DNA of 43,458 nucleotides, taken from the NCBI RefSeq assembly GCF_000003815.2, contig NW_023365920.1, positions 279,812 through 323,269 of the forward strand, given 5' to 3'. This DNA is from Branchiostoma floridae. Taxonomy: Eukaryota; Chordata; Leptocardii; Amphioxiformes; Branchiostomatidae. Below are positions 1 to 42,400 of the stretch, piece by piece; the first letter of the stretch is position 1, and every line of letters starts with the position of its first letter. A model generated the notes under the pieces. It saw only the letters and a program-made list of their open reading frames with translations, made no database searches and was not told where the DNA came from. Made by a program: the position numbers and the translations under genes.

Positions 1-728
1 GTTACACTGTGTATTCTTAACTTTCAAACGTCATGGAGTCAAGATCACAAAGTGTGCGTTACTTTTAGCACTTGAATTTTATAGTATAACCCTTTCACAG
101 CGAGTGGAACGCGATTTGACTGCTAAAAATTACATAGTTACTTATCTACAAGGCTTGAAAACTATGTCCGCTTGGCGGTTACCTCAGGGCTCGCTTAGCG
201 GTTACACTGTGTATTCTTAACTTTCAAACGTCATGGCGTCAAGATTACAAAATGTGCGTTACTTGTATCACTTGAATGTTATAGTATAACCCGTCGAGGA
301 AGGTAGTTAAATAATTCTTTTTGAAATCCAAGCGACTTTCAACAATCAAGGGATAACTTATGGAATCTGCTTAAGACATCACAATTAACGCACATTGCGT
401 TATCGTGACGCCATAACGTCTAAAATAAAGACAACGGTGAAAAAGGAGCTTTCCGGGTCCCCGACTTTCGAGGGTCAGTCACATAGTTTTCAAGCCTTGC
501 AGATAAGTAACAAAGTAACTTCTAGCAGTCAAATGGCTTTCTACTCTCTGTCGACGGGATCTCCTATAAAATTCAAGTGATAAAAGTAACGCACACTTTG
601 TAATCTTGACTCCATGACGTTTGAAAGTTAAGAATACACAGTGTAACCGCTAAGCAAACCCCGAGGTAACCGTCAAGCGGGCATAGTTTTTAAGCCTTGT
701 AGATAAGTAACAAAGTACCTTTTAGCCG
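1..728. mobile_element. Foldback-type element with internally repeated long inverted arms
   Basis: Module A starts gttacactgtgtattcttaa at 1 and again at 201; it is inverted at ~564-647. Module B (~100-200, containing ttacttatctacaaggcttg) is inverted at ~648-725 and again, diverged, at ~480-545. A degenerate inverted A is also visible near 385-420. The arms are therefore tandem A/B modules in opposite orientation around a short centre. The left end may lie outside the window. No coding sequence. Confidence 0.75.
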
Positions 729-812
729 AAGGCGCGAGTCCGAAATGTTCTAATTGGGACTCTCTGAAACGTCATTTCCTGCATTTTCAGGGGTAAATTT
801 GGCAAGTAGACT
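724..812 (+). repeat. Fragment of the GCGCCGAAGGCGCGA repeat family
   Basis: Shares gccgaaggcgcgag and ctctgaaacgtcatttcctg with the fuller copy at 30219-31343 and the fragments at 22190-22280 and 36290-36480. Confidence 0.6.
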
Positions 813-869
813 AGCTAGATTTAATGAAATTTCCATCATTAGAAAAATACACAAAGATTTTAGCTTTGG

Positions 870-1045
870 GGGCAGCCCTAACCGAAGCTAGGTACTCATT
901 TTCACCTGAGTGAAGTTAGGAAAGTCGTGTAAAGTGCCTTTGCCAAGGGCACAACATCGAGACAAATTAGCAGTTTTCGAACCCGTTACCTCTGAGGTCT
1001 GGGTCAAATACCTTACCGATTGCGCCTCACGATGCCACTTTTTGT
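870..1045 (-). mobile_element. tRNA-derived SINE, partial (minus strand)
   Basis: Contains the SINE core (aaagtcgtgtaaagtgcctt, gggcacaacatcg) also seen at 1765-1850. On the minus strand it is preceded by a tRNA-like head with a degenerate B box (ttcgaacccgttacctc read in reverse). Confidence 0.65.
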
Positions 1046-1499
1046 ATTAAAGTGCCCTTCAATCATACCGTAAATATGCACGGTTGACGACACCTTAAAA
1101 CTACAGTGTAATGGGAAAACTCTGCCAACACATGTCTTAAGAAGATGGAAGAGACTTTTGTAGGTTTGGATGGACTATAGCGTAACCTCTCTCTCTACAC
1201 TTTAACTTTCGGTTAACTCTAACCAAACACATTTGGCCCATGTTGTCATTGTTAACGATGACCTCTGCGGGATGTGCCTCTGCCCATGCATAAACTCTGA
1301 CCGAACTAAGGGGCTAATGAGGCTGAGTGGCACTGTTCTATTCTCAAGAGGCAAACCTGTCTACATTCACCGCTCAAGATGAGAAGGTAAAACTTCATCT
1401 TCTGAAATGCAAGATTCCTACAGTCTACAGCACTTTTAATGGTACAGCCATTGTAAGAGCAAGTTCATGATTAATCAGCCGTAGGGGCAGCACAACATG

Positions 1500-1937
1500 T
1501 TGTGCTGTATCAATAGGCATTTTAGTCCCCTGGCGGCTCCTATCTCCTCTCCGGGGCATGGTGAATGATGTTATTCACCGTATGGCTGATACGACAAGAA
1601 GTTTCGCCAGGCCTCCGTCCGGGTGATTTGTAGTGAATCACCAACTCCAGACAGAATGGTTTTGCTCCATCGCACACCGCACTATCGCACGTGTGGGGGT
1701 TATTTAACGTGCATGGGGTGTGGCTCTCCCCATACACGGGACCTCCATTTAACGTCCTATCTGAGGGACGGTCCTAGCCGAAACCAGGTACTCATTTTCA
1801 CCTGAGTAAAGTGAGGAAAGTCGTGTAAAGTGCCTTTCCCAAGGGCACAAGATCGGTGGCACGGCAGGCGGATTCGAACCCGCAACCTCTCGGTGCAAAT
1901 CCGGACATGCTACCGCTGCGACACGCGGTCCCACTAA
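1500..1937 (-). mobile_element. tRNA-derived SINE (minus strand)
   Basis: On the minus strand a tRNA-like head with A box (cagcggtagcatgt) and B box (gttcgaatcc) at 1858-1935 is followed by the core containing aaggcactttacacgacttt and a tail including acgttaaataacccccacac. Acceptor-stem pairing is broken, so this is not a functional tRNA. A 20-base perfect palindrome (cagcacaacatgttgtgctg, 1488-1507) lies at its far end. Confidence 0.75.
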
Positions 1938-3022
1938 GAGCAAGTAGACAACAGAAAATTGTCGACTACTCCGTCAAATATAATATTGATGTTATTTGCA
2001 TACAAGAGCATAGAATTGTTCACCCACGAAATGAGATGATTGACATGTATTGGCAACTATCTCCTCGCAGCTACAAAGAACTGCCAACGATTCACCATTG
2101 GAGGAGTTGGAGTTTTACTCTCTCCGAGAGCGTCAGACAACCTGCTTAAGGTAAGGAGGATCAGGGAACAGATACTGACTGCAGAATTCGAGTTAAACCC
2201 CAGGATAACTGTCATTGCGGCTTACAGCCCTACAAACTGCAGCGAAGAGAGTAATGTGGATAACTTTTACAATGATCTCAAAGAATGTTCCTGCACACAA
2301 CTTCCTTGTCATAGCAGGAGACTTTGACGACCAGATAGGACACAAAGATTCAGTCTTCACATATAACAAAACGACAAACAGAAACGGACACAAATTGCTT
2401 GACTTTGCCCAGGAATTTGGTTTATAAATTGATAATATGAAATACCAAATTCATGAAGCCTCTGAACAAACTATGGACACATCAACATCCTGTGGGACAC
2501 CGCTCACAAATCGACTACATTATGACTCGTTAAAAATGGAGGAACAGTGTCAGGGATTGTCGGACTTTCTCGTCATTCTCCACTGTAGGATCAGACCATC
2601 GAATGGTATCCTGTGATACCTGCCTCAGTCTACAGGCATCTAAGAAATGATCCCATTCAAACCCTGTGAAACGGGTAGGCTGGAGAGCAGGAACCCTACA
2701 TTGAAATATCAATTTACACTTGAGGGAAAATTAAATTCGATGTTCTAGCAGACACTTCTGATGACATTGGAACAGCTTACAAACAACTTCATTGAGGCAA
2801 CGGAAGAAACTGCTCTCTCTACAATACCCAAGAAAAAAATCTTCACCATTGAGTTCTCACACTCTTGTCAACAAAGCACGAATAAAAGTGTTCACAGCAA
2901 AACAAGTGTATGAGAATAGAGCTACCAGAACCAGTTACAAAAAAAACGTATATGTAAGAAAAAGACTCTTGGAAGAAGCATATCAAGTGCTGACGCAGAA
3001 TTCATCCAAGGAAAATTGGTAA

Positions 3023-3226
3023 TGTAAATGCAAAATTGTTCGCGGTAGTTTTTATGTTCGCGGTTTTCGCGGTGGCCACTTCACTGCAAACTTAAAACCA
3101 CCGCGAACATATATCCCTTATATTATGTGGCTACAGTCTATGGTGCTACCACGAAACTCCATTTCCTGCTACCGAGAAATTAAATCCCCGCGAACTTAAA
3201 TGCATTTACAGTAGCATTGCCCATCT
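3023..3226. mobile_element. MITE of the ACTGTAAATGCATTTA family, inserted in the LINE
   Basis: Imperfect terminal inverted repeats: left gtaaatgcaaaattgttcgc, right ending gcgaacttaaatgcatttac. Interior words ccaccgcgaac/gttcgcggt recur. LINE coding similarity resumes on the right side. Other copies: 7118-7170, 34877-34975, 40683-41013. Confidence 0.75.
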
Positions 3227-3352
3227 TCATGTCATAAAACAATTCGATGCTGCCTGGAGAACTATTAACGAACTAACCGGCTGAAAATCCAAACCAACAG
3301 TCAAGCTAAAAAGGAGATCTCCAGACGAGAGGAAAGACAACTGGTTAACACA

Positions 3353-3563
3353 TGAATGTAAGTTCATCTGTGACGGTAGTTAACATATTGATACAATTTT
3401 AAGACTTTATATCCGTACACAAAATAAAGTGCTTACCAACAAGCTTTCGATCAGTCCTCTGATCCTTGAGAACTTGACAACTTGAGAAGGATCAGAGGAC
3501 TGATCGAAAGCTTGTTGGTAAGCGCTTTATTTTGTGTACGGATATAAAGTCTTAAAATTGGAT
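3353..3563. mobile_element. Hairpin element with 74-bp near-perfect inverted repeats and 15-bp target duplication
   Basis: Arms 3394-3467 and 3487-3560 differ at about one base (aagtgctt/aagcgctt) around a ~19-base loop. The LINE sequence caactggttaacaca is duplicated at 3338-3352 and 3564-3578, so the insert post-dates the LINE. No coding capacity. Confidence 0.85.
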
Positions 3564-3713
3564 CAACTGGTTAACACACTTCAAGTCCCTCCTAGGCTCA
3601 GCTACAAGAACTCTATCTGACCGACAACTAAAGATGGTACCTGTAATGGAAGAACTAGACATCTCAACAGATATTTTTACCCTAAGTGAACTTGAAATAG
3701 TTCTAAGATTTCT

Positions 3714-4257
3714 TGTAACAGGGTGCCCCTGTACTATATTGTAATTTAGCCAAGTTCCTTGTACTTCCCAAGATATTCCTGTTACAAGACTGGGTTAGTC
3801 ACTTTTGCCTTGTTCTATTCTGAGAAATAGGCCGAGTAGCCATTTGACTAATGGCCCGAAGACAGTCGAATCACCTCTCCTGCTGGGGGGAGCGCATCTT
3901 TCCAGTGGACACAACCAAATTTGGTATAGCTAGGGACTGACCACTACTGACCATAGCGGGAAGTTAGTCATTGATGATGTCATGATGATGTAAAGAGAAG
4001 GAATGTACGTAGGCGGATAAGAAACATATAAATACGGACATAGAACCCATGTACTCAGTGTAGTCTGGAGAGGAGAAGAGCACGTGAGATGTAAGAGTTC
4101 AGCTTTGGAGAGACAAGAAATACAGACACGTCTTCCATGTAGCTCTGGCTCCCTTGTGTCCTTGGTTCGCGTACATAAGTATAAGATCTGCAGCTATTCC
4201 CGAACTCTGTAAGGGACGCCTTCGAAGTCAAGGTCACGATTAACCACTACCCTTACA
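3714..4257 (+). mobile_element. Solo LTR of a retrotransposon, inserted in the LINE
   Basis: Begins TGTAACAGGGT and ends ACCCTTACA, an inverted-repeat LTR boundary. It is flanked by ttct at 3710-3713 and 4258-4261. A TATA-like box (catataaatac, ~4025) precedes a plausible R region. LINE similarity breaks off at the left edge and resumes at the right. No internal retroviral-type genes remain. Confidence 0.72.
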
Positions 4258-4439
4258 TTCTCACCTCCAATAGGTCTCATGGACTTGACGTAATATACCG
4301 GCCATCATCTTGAAAGACCCTGTTTTCTATAACGTTTTGATACACTTGTGCAACCAAACTTTTCTTCCACACAGACCTACACCATCCTGGCTTAAAGGAG
4401 GAATTGTGCCAATACCTAAACAAGTGCTTTTTAAAACAA

Positions 4440-5030
4440 CCCGTGTCTTGGCGTGCAGTAGAGATAATTTGCTTGTCAGTGCTAAATACGTTTGCAGTAT
4501 ATCGCTTTTTGATTGCTATGTGTAAAGTGTTGTTTCCTAGGTACCAATAAGTGGGCAGATCATCAACTGATAAGGTGGTAGAGATGGTTTTATGCGGCTT
4601 CGAAGTGCATCACCTTCAAACATATATAGTGCATTTTGGACCACACAGAACTCTTCGTAAATATGTAACTTGGACGTTAACATTCGATGAGAAAGATGCT
4701 AGCACACATGTACACAGAATGACTTTTACTCTGAGACTCCTAAATTTTCTTATTGAAACACAGAATTTGACGCCAATAAATCGATAAATCTATATCATCC
4801 ATATTACACCTATGGTCAATTGCATAAATCAATCCGAAAGAAACTGCAGCGCACTGGGGAGAACCACTTGGATTTTGAAACGCACGAACCTCTCCGGACA
4901 CTTGAGAAAACTTCTGAAGTTGAGAGAGTATAACACTCTATAATGAATTTTGTAAATAACGTTTAAAAAAGAAAAAAAATCCGAAAGTCGAGTGTCAAAC
5001 CTACGTTGAGTAAACGATAGTATATGCCTA
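4440..5030. other. Gene-free stretch inside the LINE remnant
   Basis: Between the last recognisable RT word (~4430) and the 3' LINE segment. I see short unrelated open frames, an AT-rich part at 4950-4985 and no clear terminal repeats. It could be decayed LINE or a further insertion. Confidence 0.4.
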
Positions 5031-5519
5031 AAAGGGAGGTTTAAAACTCGGTGGAGATGTACCTTTGTCCGACTAAGCCGTGAGACTAGGACGCGAGAGA
5101 AGGCCTTTGGTTTGGAAGGGTTAACGTTAACCAACACCATCGGTAGCAAGCAACAAATTGGACAAAATCTGGAAGTCTAACATCCCTAACAAACTGCAGG
5201 TCCAAGTTCACTATTCTTGGGTACCTGAATTTTGCAGAAACCTTAACACGTACTTGCCAACCCAAACCGAATAGATGGGACCTACACACGAAAGTTACTT
5301 CGCAGAGCACAGGATATATTTGGACTCAACATGCTAGTCTTAAAACAATTTATGGAAGCCTCCCACGGCTGTTTCAGAAGCTGACTCACCGAAGGTTAAA
5401 ATTTGCGGGACACGTTTTTGTCGAGCCAAGCAGAAAATAGTTCAGCCTGTTCTCCTATGGAAACCCGCGGAGTGTCCGGGTAACGGACGTTACTAGTACC
5501 AGTACTAGCCTGGTCCCCA

Positions 5520-6523
5520 CGTCGATATTGTATGTATGTACATAGTACATTTACCGCAGAGCAAGGTTATTGTCAATAGCCCTGAAACATTTCGTCTTTG
5601 TTTTGACACGCCAGGTGTGTCAATAGCCACAGCGTACCGGCAAACGACGAAAGGCTTTTCATCTAGAAATCGCTAGAGGGCAGTTTTTCACTGTAAACAA
5701 GAAACAAGGGTTATTCTATAAAAGACTGGAGGTGTGGATCATATTTAAATTCTCTTAAAGTCATTGTGTATAATTGACTCTATTTATTGTAAATAAAATA
5801 ATGTCGATAAAATAATGTTGCTTAAATGTTAAAGGCAGTTTTGTTTGTTTATCGTTAGAAAATGAACAACAACAAAAACTAACTCTTCTTTACCTAACGA
5901 TAAGTGGTTAAGTCTAATGTATTTCCGGTCAGCGTCCATGGCCATCACAACACCTGTAACTGTTACATGTCTCCACGGCAGTCAACTGGTCAGTCTCTGG
6001 ACATGTGGGACAGCGTGTCCGTACACTAGGCAGTTGGACAGACCATCTACGTGTAGACAAACACGTCCACTCGCCACGTGGACCCTGAGGACTGCTCCAT
6101 GGACACGAGTGTTTGTGCGAGACGCTGAAGAAAAGTAATGGGAAACTCGGCCTTCAAGAACGGTGACGTTTATAATTTATAAACCCTTATCTGTGTCCAC
6201 AAGTGTGAATGTACCAAATTATATAAGGGTAAGGGTTAGGCTAAGGTTAGGGTTGGGTTCAGGTTATGGTTAGGGTTGTGAATACAGAGTTTACACGCTG
6301 TTTAAGTCTACTCTACTCTCTACTCTTTATTTGAGAAGTTAAGCACTTAAAATTTTCTCTGGCGACCCAGTAATATGTAACCAGGTTCCAGGTAACACAC
6401 ATACAAACATGATCATTGTTTACTAACTGACCAGCACGGGTTGCAGTAGTCAACCTTTCCAGTGGACCATTCCAATACAACGTAGGAGGGTTGATCACTT
6501 GATGACATATGGCAGGACTTAAA
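5520..6523. other. Unassigned region with a telomere-like tract
   Basis: No supportable gene. A TATA-like string (ctataaaagactgg) lies at ~5715, and a short inverted pair (atcgttag/ctaacgat) at ~5851/5896. A 73-codon frame at 5917-6138 has no support. 6226-6280 holds degenerate TTAGGG-like repeats (taagggtaagggttaggct). The missing first CaMKK exon could be here or upstream; I cannot place it. Confidence 0.5.
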
Positions 6524-6528
6524 GGGGA

Positions 6529-6872
6529 CGGGGCTCGAAATACCCTCTTGCCCACTTGAAAATGCAACCTCATTTTGCTTGGCGCAACTTGATTTTAAAC
6601 CCAGGTTGCTCACTGTGCAACCTGAAATTTTGCAGTTGGATCACTGCTTTTGTCCCCCACCTATGTGCATAAGCTTTTGTATTTATTTTTTAATAACATA
6701 AAACATATTACATAGTTACATATAACTAGAAGAAAGGATAAGGGATAAGTAGCTGATTTGAAGAAAGTAACAACTTGAAAGTGGGGCAACCTGAAATGTT
6801 GATGGCGCAACCTGGCTTTTGACTCAGGTTGCCACTTGGACAACCTGGCTCAAAAAAGTATTTCGGGCACTG
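6529..6872. mobile_element. CAGGGCTCGAAATAC-family DNA transposon, copy A
   Basis: Ends cggggctcgaaatacc and gtatttcgggcactg are inverted. A 5-bp duplication gggga flanks it (6524-6528, 6873-6877). The interior repeats the word gcaacctg and its complement caggttgc near both ends. Non-autonomous. Confidence 0.85.
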
Positions 6873-6877
6873 GGGGA

Positions 6878-7820
6878 TCATAATTTCATAGCCTGAGTAC
6901 CACCCAATTTACTACCGGGGCACCTTACACTCACTACTAGCGATAGCTACCCTAAAATCATGTATCAGGAGCCCCAATAGCCCAGAAAGACACTACCAAT
7001 GCTAAGACTCAACTTGAGTTTATTTCAAACGTTCGCATACGAACACTGACGCTAACTTTGGCATTTGAACATCAGACGGCTGATCCCGATTACAGGGTAT
7101 GGCCGTCAAACAGTCAGTACTGTAAATGCAGAAATGTTCGCGGTGGATTAATGTTCCACGATCTCCGGGCGTATCGATGGAAGGACAGCCATATTTAATT
7201 AAGTTCGACAAAGGGTTGCGCGTATTTTCACCTGAAAACCGTCCCTGTCACATATAAGCCATACTTTGTACCTTGTACAATTGTCACATGCACTAAAGTT
7301 GTTATTATAAGCGAGGCCTGGGCGATTGCCGCAGAATCGTCATCCGATCGATTTTCGCAAAGTGTGACGGGGGTATAATCACTACATACATACTACACAC
7401 GCTACTCCCATATAGTGATATATAGTTCCCGCACTTTGAATTCTTGTCTAGTGTTGAAAAATTCATTTTTCTTATATGAGTTTTGATCAAACGACATTAT
7501 AGTATACAATTTTACATTGCATTATACATTACACATCTCAAGCTACATCTTTAACATTACTAAGAAACGAGAAGAAGCCAAACAAATGTATTAGATGCCA
7601 TGTTTTAGATTAGTCTTAGAAACCGTGTGTACTGTATTACAACCTTTTGCATCTATATGCCCGTACTTAGCCTGATAAGGCATGGATGTGCAATAAAGGC
7701 AGTTATAAACAGTCAAACAGTCAGGAAACACTCTTAGCCCACAAGTAACAATGTAGAAAAGTGTGTATAATTTTATGATGTTTTGTAACATTCACTGCAA
7801 CTTTGTTTCCAATTTAACAG
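6878..7820. other. Intergenic or 5' intron sequence with MITE and dispersed-repeat fragments
   Basis: Holds one terminus of the ACTGTAAATGCA MITE family (7118-7170) and a dispersed word (gccatactttgtaccttgta, 7258) whose relatives occur at 23927, 30675 and 35728. Otherwise AT-rich with no supportable gene. Confidence 0.5.
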
Positions 7821-38793
<30,973 letters not shown>

Positions 38794-39961
38794 ACCCAGG
38801 GGACTGCTGTTCCTTGGCTGTACAGGTAGCTGTTGACTATAGTCTTTTTTCATATGAAGGGGAAGACATGAAAACATAATTTTATACCGTATTTATACTC
38901 AAGGAAGCAATTCATGCAGAATGTGCATGGCCCATCCTGAAATTTGCAAACTTGTGTTTATTCTGAACTGTTTTGGAAAATATTGTGATATGTGTAGTGA
39001 TGAATGTGCATATCTATTTGATGCATCAATGTTCATATTTTGCAACAGATGTAACTAACCATGACTTAATGAGTTCAGTTTAGATTTTGTGTTAACCAGC
39101 AAATGCAGTAATTCGGAAGGATATAAGGAAGACTGTTATAGATACTCTGAGTTTTCTTGCCTTTAGAAATTTTGGCCTCTGAGATTTATCATGATCAATG
39201 TAGTTGCAAAGCTGATGGCATGTAATTTGAACCACACAAATTGTCTTCGTCATAGGGGGTTATTTGGCCTCCAAAGTGTCTCTGTCTGTAAATGATAGAA
39301 CACGCAAACGACATTCCCAAATTAGACTGGACAGCCATCACAGACCCTCGCATCTCACAGGGTATCAGGGCATTCACTTTCGCCGGGTGAATTAAGAGTT
39401 CCAGATATCGCTGTTAAATGGCAATGGCTTTCCCCCTTACTCATTTGAATTCTACCATTTACAGATGTGCAAAATATAGAATAGGAGCAAAATCTCCCAA
39501 CTTGAAGTTACATGTATGCATGACGAAAACAGTAACTGTGGTTCAAATTCATCTATTTCTTTAATTATATTAGCATAAGTGATGAACATGGATTATGTAC
39601 CATTTGACACTCTGATGAATTTATGCATATTGATGGATTTAAGTTGCAGTATATTTAGCATCAGAATTTTCATAACATGAATATATGAAATTGCACCTTT
39701 TCTACTAATGTTTTAAACTTGTAGATATGCATGTATATACACATGTAGGAATGTGTGTTCTCACTGGCATCAGAGGACTTAGTACTTCCCAAAGTCCATG
39801 TCAGAAAAGCATTCATGGTGGTTAAATGTTTTCATAGTGACATTTTCACTAATAGGCTCAAAACCAAAAGATTTTTGTCCTTAAGCACCCTTACGGATTT
39901 GCTGGTAGGGTTCTGATTGGCTGTCCTAGCTAAAGGTGCCTGTGTTTCCCTTACAATAGCA
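38794..39961 (+). other. 3' untranslated or downstream sequence
   Basis: Follows the CaMKK stop codon. AT-rich, with no close canonical AATAAA signal noticed and no second gene. The extent of the 3' UTR is unknown. Confidence 0.5.
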
Positions 39962-40375
39962 TAGGGGTGGGTACTGGTACAGAAAATTCAGGTTCAGAGG
40001 ATCAGGTCCAGGTCCGGACCTGAACCTGGATCTGATTCAGTATGTGAGAACTTGTCAATGAACGATACTCAAAACAATGGTCCATTTTGCAACAATGAAA
40101 TCTGTTTTGTGGAATATTCGACTCTGGCGTTTTAAAATCCTACAAGGCTAACTGCCTCTGTATTATTAATTGCAAAACTTGGTAGAAAGGAGTATAGACT
40201 CTACTTTGCTCTCATTATTTTCCCTGACCGGTGAGCCCCGAAATTTGTGAATGCCTGATCACATGCTTAGTAATAGTGTTCATTTTCCAATAGGTCCAAC
40301 ATCCGGTTCACCAAATTTATTCAGGTCCGTTTTTTCTGGACCTCTAGACCGGTCCAATAAGAAAACCCACCCCTA
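39962..40375. mobile_element. hAT-like MITE with GGTAC/CAGGTCC words, copy 3
   Basis: Ends taggggtgggtactggtac and gaaaacccacccctacaa (inverted). Flanking 8-mers caatagca and caattata agree only partly. Interior aggtccaggtccggacct and gaccggtcc words. Confidence 0.7.
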
Positions 40376-40682
40376 CAATTATATATATAGCAGTATGTAT
40401 CTACATGTATGGTGCTATTGCAAACTCATAACAACTGCAGTCACTCCATTTATATTATACTCCCTACTGTGAAATGAAATCCTTAGGAATTTAAATGCAT
40501 TTAAAATACCAGACATGTGCCATGGTTTATACCATTTATTTTACTTATTTTTTACAATTCAACTTCAGATAACTAAAGCAGAATAGCATGTATATGGCAA
40601 ATATCGGCATGATTCTACTCGTTTGAAATCTAAGTGTTAATTAAGACCTCACAATGTAATGATGTGTATGTAAGCAAGAATT

Positions 40683-41013
40683 ACTGTGAATGCATTTATG
40701 TTCACGGTGCTTTTATATTCAAATTTTCTGTTTTTTGCAGCTACCTCTTTACTGTGAAGTCAAAACAGTGGCAAATTTTTACTATATCCTGTCCGCCTAA
40801 GTGATAAATTTACTTAGTATGTAGTATACATTGTACAGTATTATGATATGATAAGTGACTGTTCTGTCCATCTGTAGCACCCTTGCTGAGTTGCTAGTAG
40901 GTGGTTTCCAACTGGTCTAAAGCGTGACCGCAAACTCAAAACCACCACGTACATTCCATTTTCTACCCACTGCTAAATTGAACCACATCGAACATAAATG
41001 AACTAACAGTACT
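40683..41013. mobile_element. ACTGTAAATGCATTTA-family MITE
   Basis: Left actgtgaatgcatttatgtt and right cgaacataaatgaactaaca + gt are inverted with mismatches. Interior caaactcaaaaccaccacg recalls the copy at 3023. Confidence 0.65.
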
Positions 41014-41157
41014 AGAATATATAATAATGATACTGAAAATTTAAGGTATCAATTTGACATGAAGGCAAATGTCATCTCATGGCCATTATTAATGGTCATT
41101 TAATAGATGCATGGACTCAATGCAGTGATTGCAGAAACTGTCGATACTTCAACAATA

Positions 41158-41212
41158 TATCCATAATAATAATATCTTAGAATATATCCATAATAATAAT
41201 ATCTTAGAGTCT
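41158..41212 (+). repeat. Two tandem copies of a 24-bp AT-rich unit
   Basis: atatccataataataata + tcttag occurs twice in succession. Confidence 0.85.
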
Positions 41213-41339
41213 AGAACAGGAGTGGACAGAATATTTGACTCTAAAGATATGCTACTATATATGGTATTATACATTAGTATTTGATTAGTGATAACACCAT
41301 TTACCAAATGTAGGAATATTTGGTGCCTGCTCATGATCT

Positions 41340-41580
41340 TAGGGCCCATTCACACACGTGTTTATTCAAGTCTGTATGAGTTGTGTATTCACTTTATTTT
41401 CTTTAGGTAAAGTTTGCAGGGAAGCTTTTTTGTACTTTGACCCACCGTTGTATAGCCTGATTATAAAAAAAATAAAAAATAAACTGACTTCTTCCCTGTA
41501 AACTTTGCCTAAGCAAAATAAATCATAAGATAATGGAAATCGTATATTATTTTATATAAGTGTGAACAGACCGGTGCCTT
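41340..41580. mobile_element. Possible MITE with GGGCCCATTCACAC-type ends
   Basis: Left agggcccattcacacacg and right gtgtgaacagaccggtgcct are imperfectly inverted. Inner arms ggtaaagtttgcagggaag (41405) and cttccctgtaaactttgcc (41491) pair well around an A-rich centre. Confidence 0.6.
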
Positions 41581-41811
41581 GGACTTTAGCTTTTGCATTA
41601 TAACTAATGTCTACAATAATACAGAGCTTGGCAATTCTCAGATGTACACAATGTAATTTGATGTCATTTTCAAAGCTGATATTTATCCAAGGCATATACA
41701 TGTTGTAGTGCATGAAGATGGACATCTCTACAGCATGTAATTGTTACATGCATATAGTCATGCACATCTATGTTTTATTTTGTAAACTTTGAGTGTCAAT
41801 GCTACCTAATA

Positions 41812-42395
41812 CAGGGCTCGAAATACTGGGTGCATGTGCACCCAGGTGCACCCAAAATTGGAACTGTGCACCCAATTTTTTTCAGTGGGTGCACAGGGTG
41901 CACCTAAATATTTTCTTAGGTTTATGTATGGAAAGAAATCAAGTATACTAGTATAACACTAGTTCACCTTTATCTGCGGGGTGACCATTATCCATTGTCT
42001 TTAAATAAACAGCACATTTAGGAGTAATGTTATTAAGTCTCTGGACTGTAGTTCCAAATTTGCAATATTTTCAAACTGTTCCGATTTGAAACCGCCGTCC
42101 ATCGACTTCATAATTATCCCTAAACAACGGATATAGGTCACCCTCGGATTAAGATGAACCAACGTTACATCATATTCTTGACATCTAAGTGTTAGAAAGA
42201 TAATAAAAATGTTTGTCATGTTACTTGTTAAAATTAAGAATTTGATAGCCTGTAACTAAGTTTTGTTATTAAGTTTTTTTTTGACATTCTACTTAAATTT
42301 AAGTGGTGCACCCAAAACTTTTTGGGCGCACCCAATTTTCTAGGTTGGGTGCACCAGTGCACCTTTTCCCATGCAAAAATGAATTTCGAGCCCTG
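41812..42395. mobile_element. CAGGGCTCGAAATAC-family transposon, copy D
   Basis: Ends cagggctcgaaatactggg and gaatttcgagccctg; 5-bp duplication taata at 41807-41811 and 42396-42400. The interior words are gtgcaccca/tgggtgcac near both ends, different from copies A-C. Confidence 0.88.
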
Positions 42396-42400
42396 TAATA

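Larger units (their letters stand above)
1942..5520 (+). pseudogene. Degenerate non-LTR retrotransposon (LINE) with APE-type endonuclease and reverse-transcriptase remnants
   Basis: Several frames carry LINE words: the endonuclease N-terminus (IDVICIQEHRI, 1990-2020), GGVGVLLSPRA and VIAAYSPTNCS (2098-2240), FLVIAGDFDDQIG (2305-2345), NRNGHKLLDFAQEFGL (2378-2427), then a WTH...QIDYIM-like segment, a basic linker (2790-3020), a WKTINELTG-like stretch near 3260, and IPIPK near 4410. Most of the RT is missing, but 5155-5480 carries the 3' portion (NKLDKIWKSNIPNKLQV; TIYGSLPRLFQKLTHRRLKFAGHV). Frameshifts and stops abound. It is interrupted by elements at 3023-3226, 3353-3563 and 3714-4257. Clade not determined. 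Confidence 0.85.

Noticed and set aside
1858-1935. tRNA gene on the minus strand
   Set aside because: A and B boxes are present but the acceptor stem does not pair and a SINE body follows.
5715-6138. Possible CaMKK promoter and first exon (TATA-like string, 73-codon frame)
   Set aside because: No donor in the phase needed by exon 1 was found, and there is no similarity to CaMKK N-termini; kept only as unassigned.
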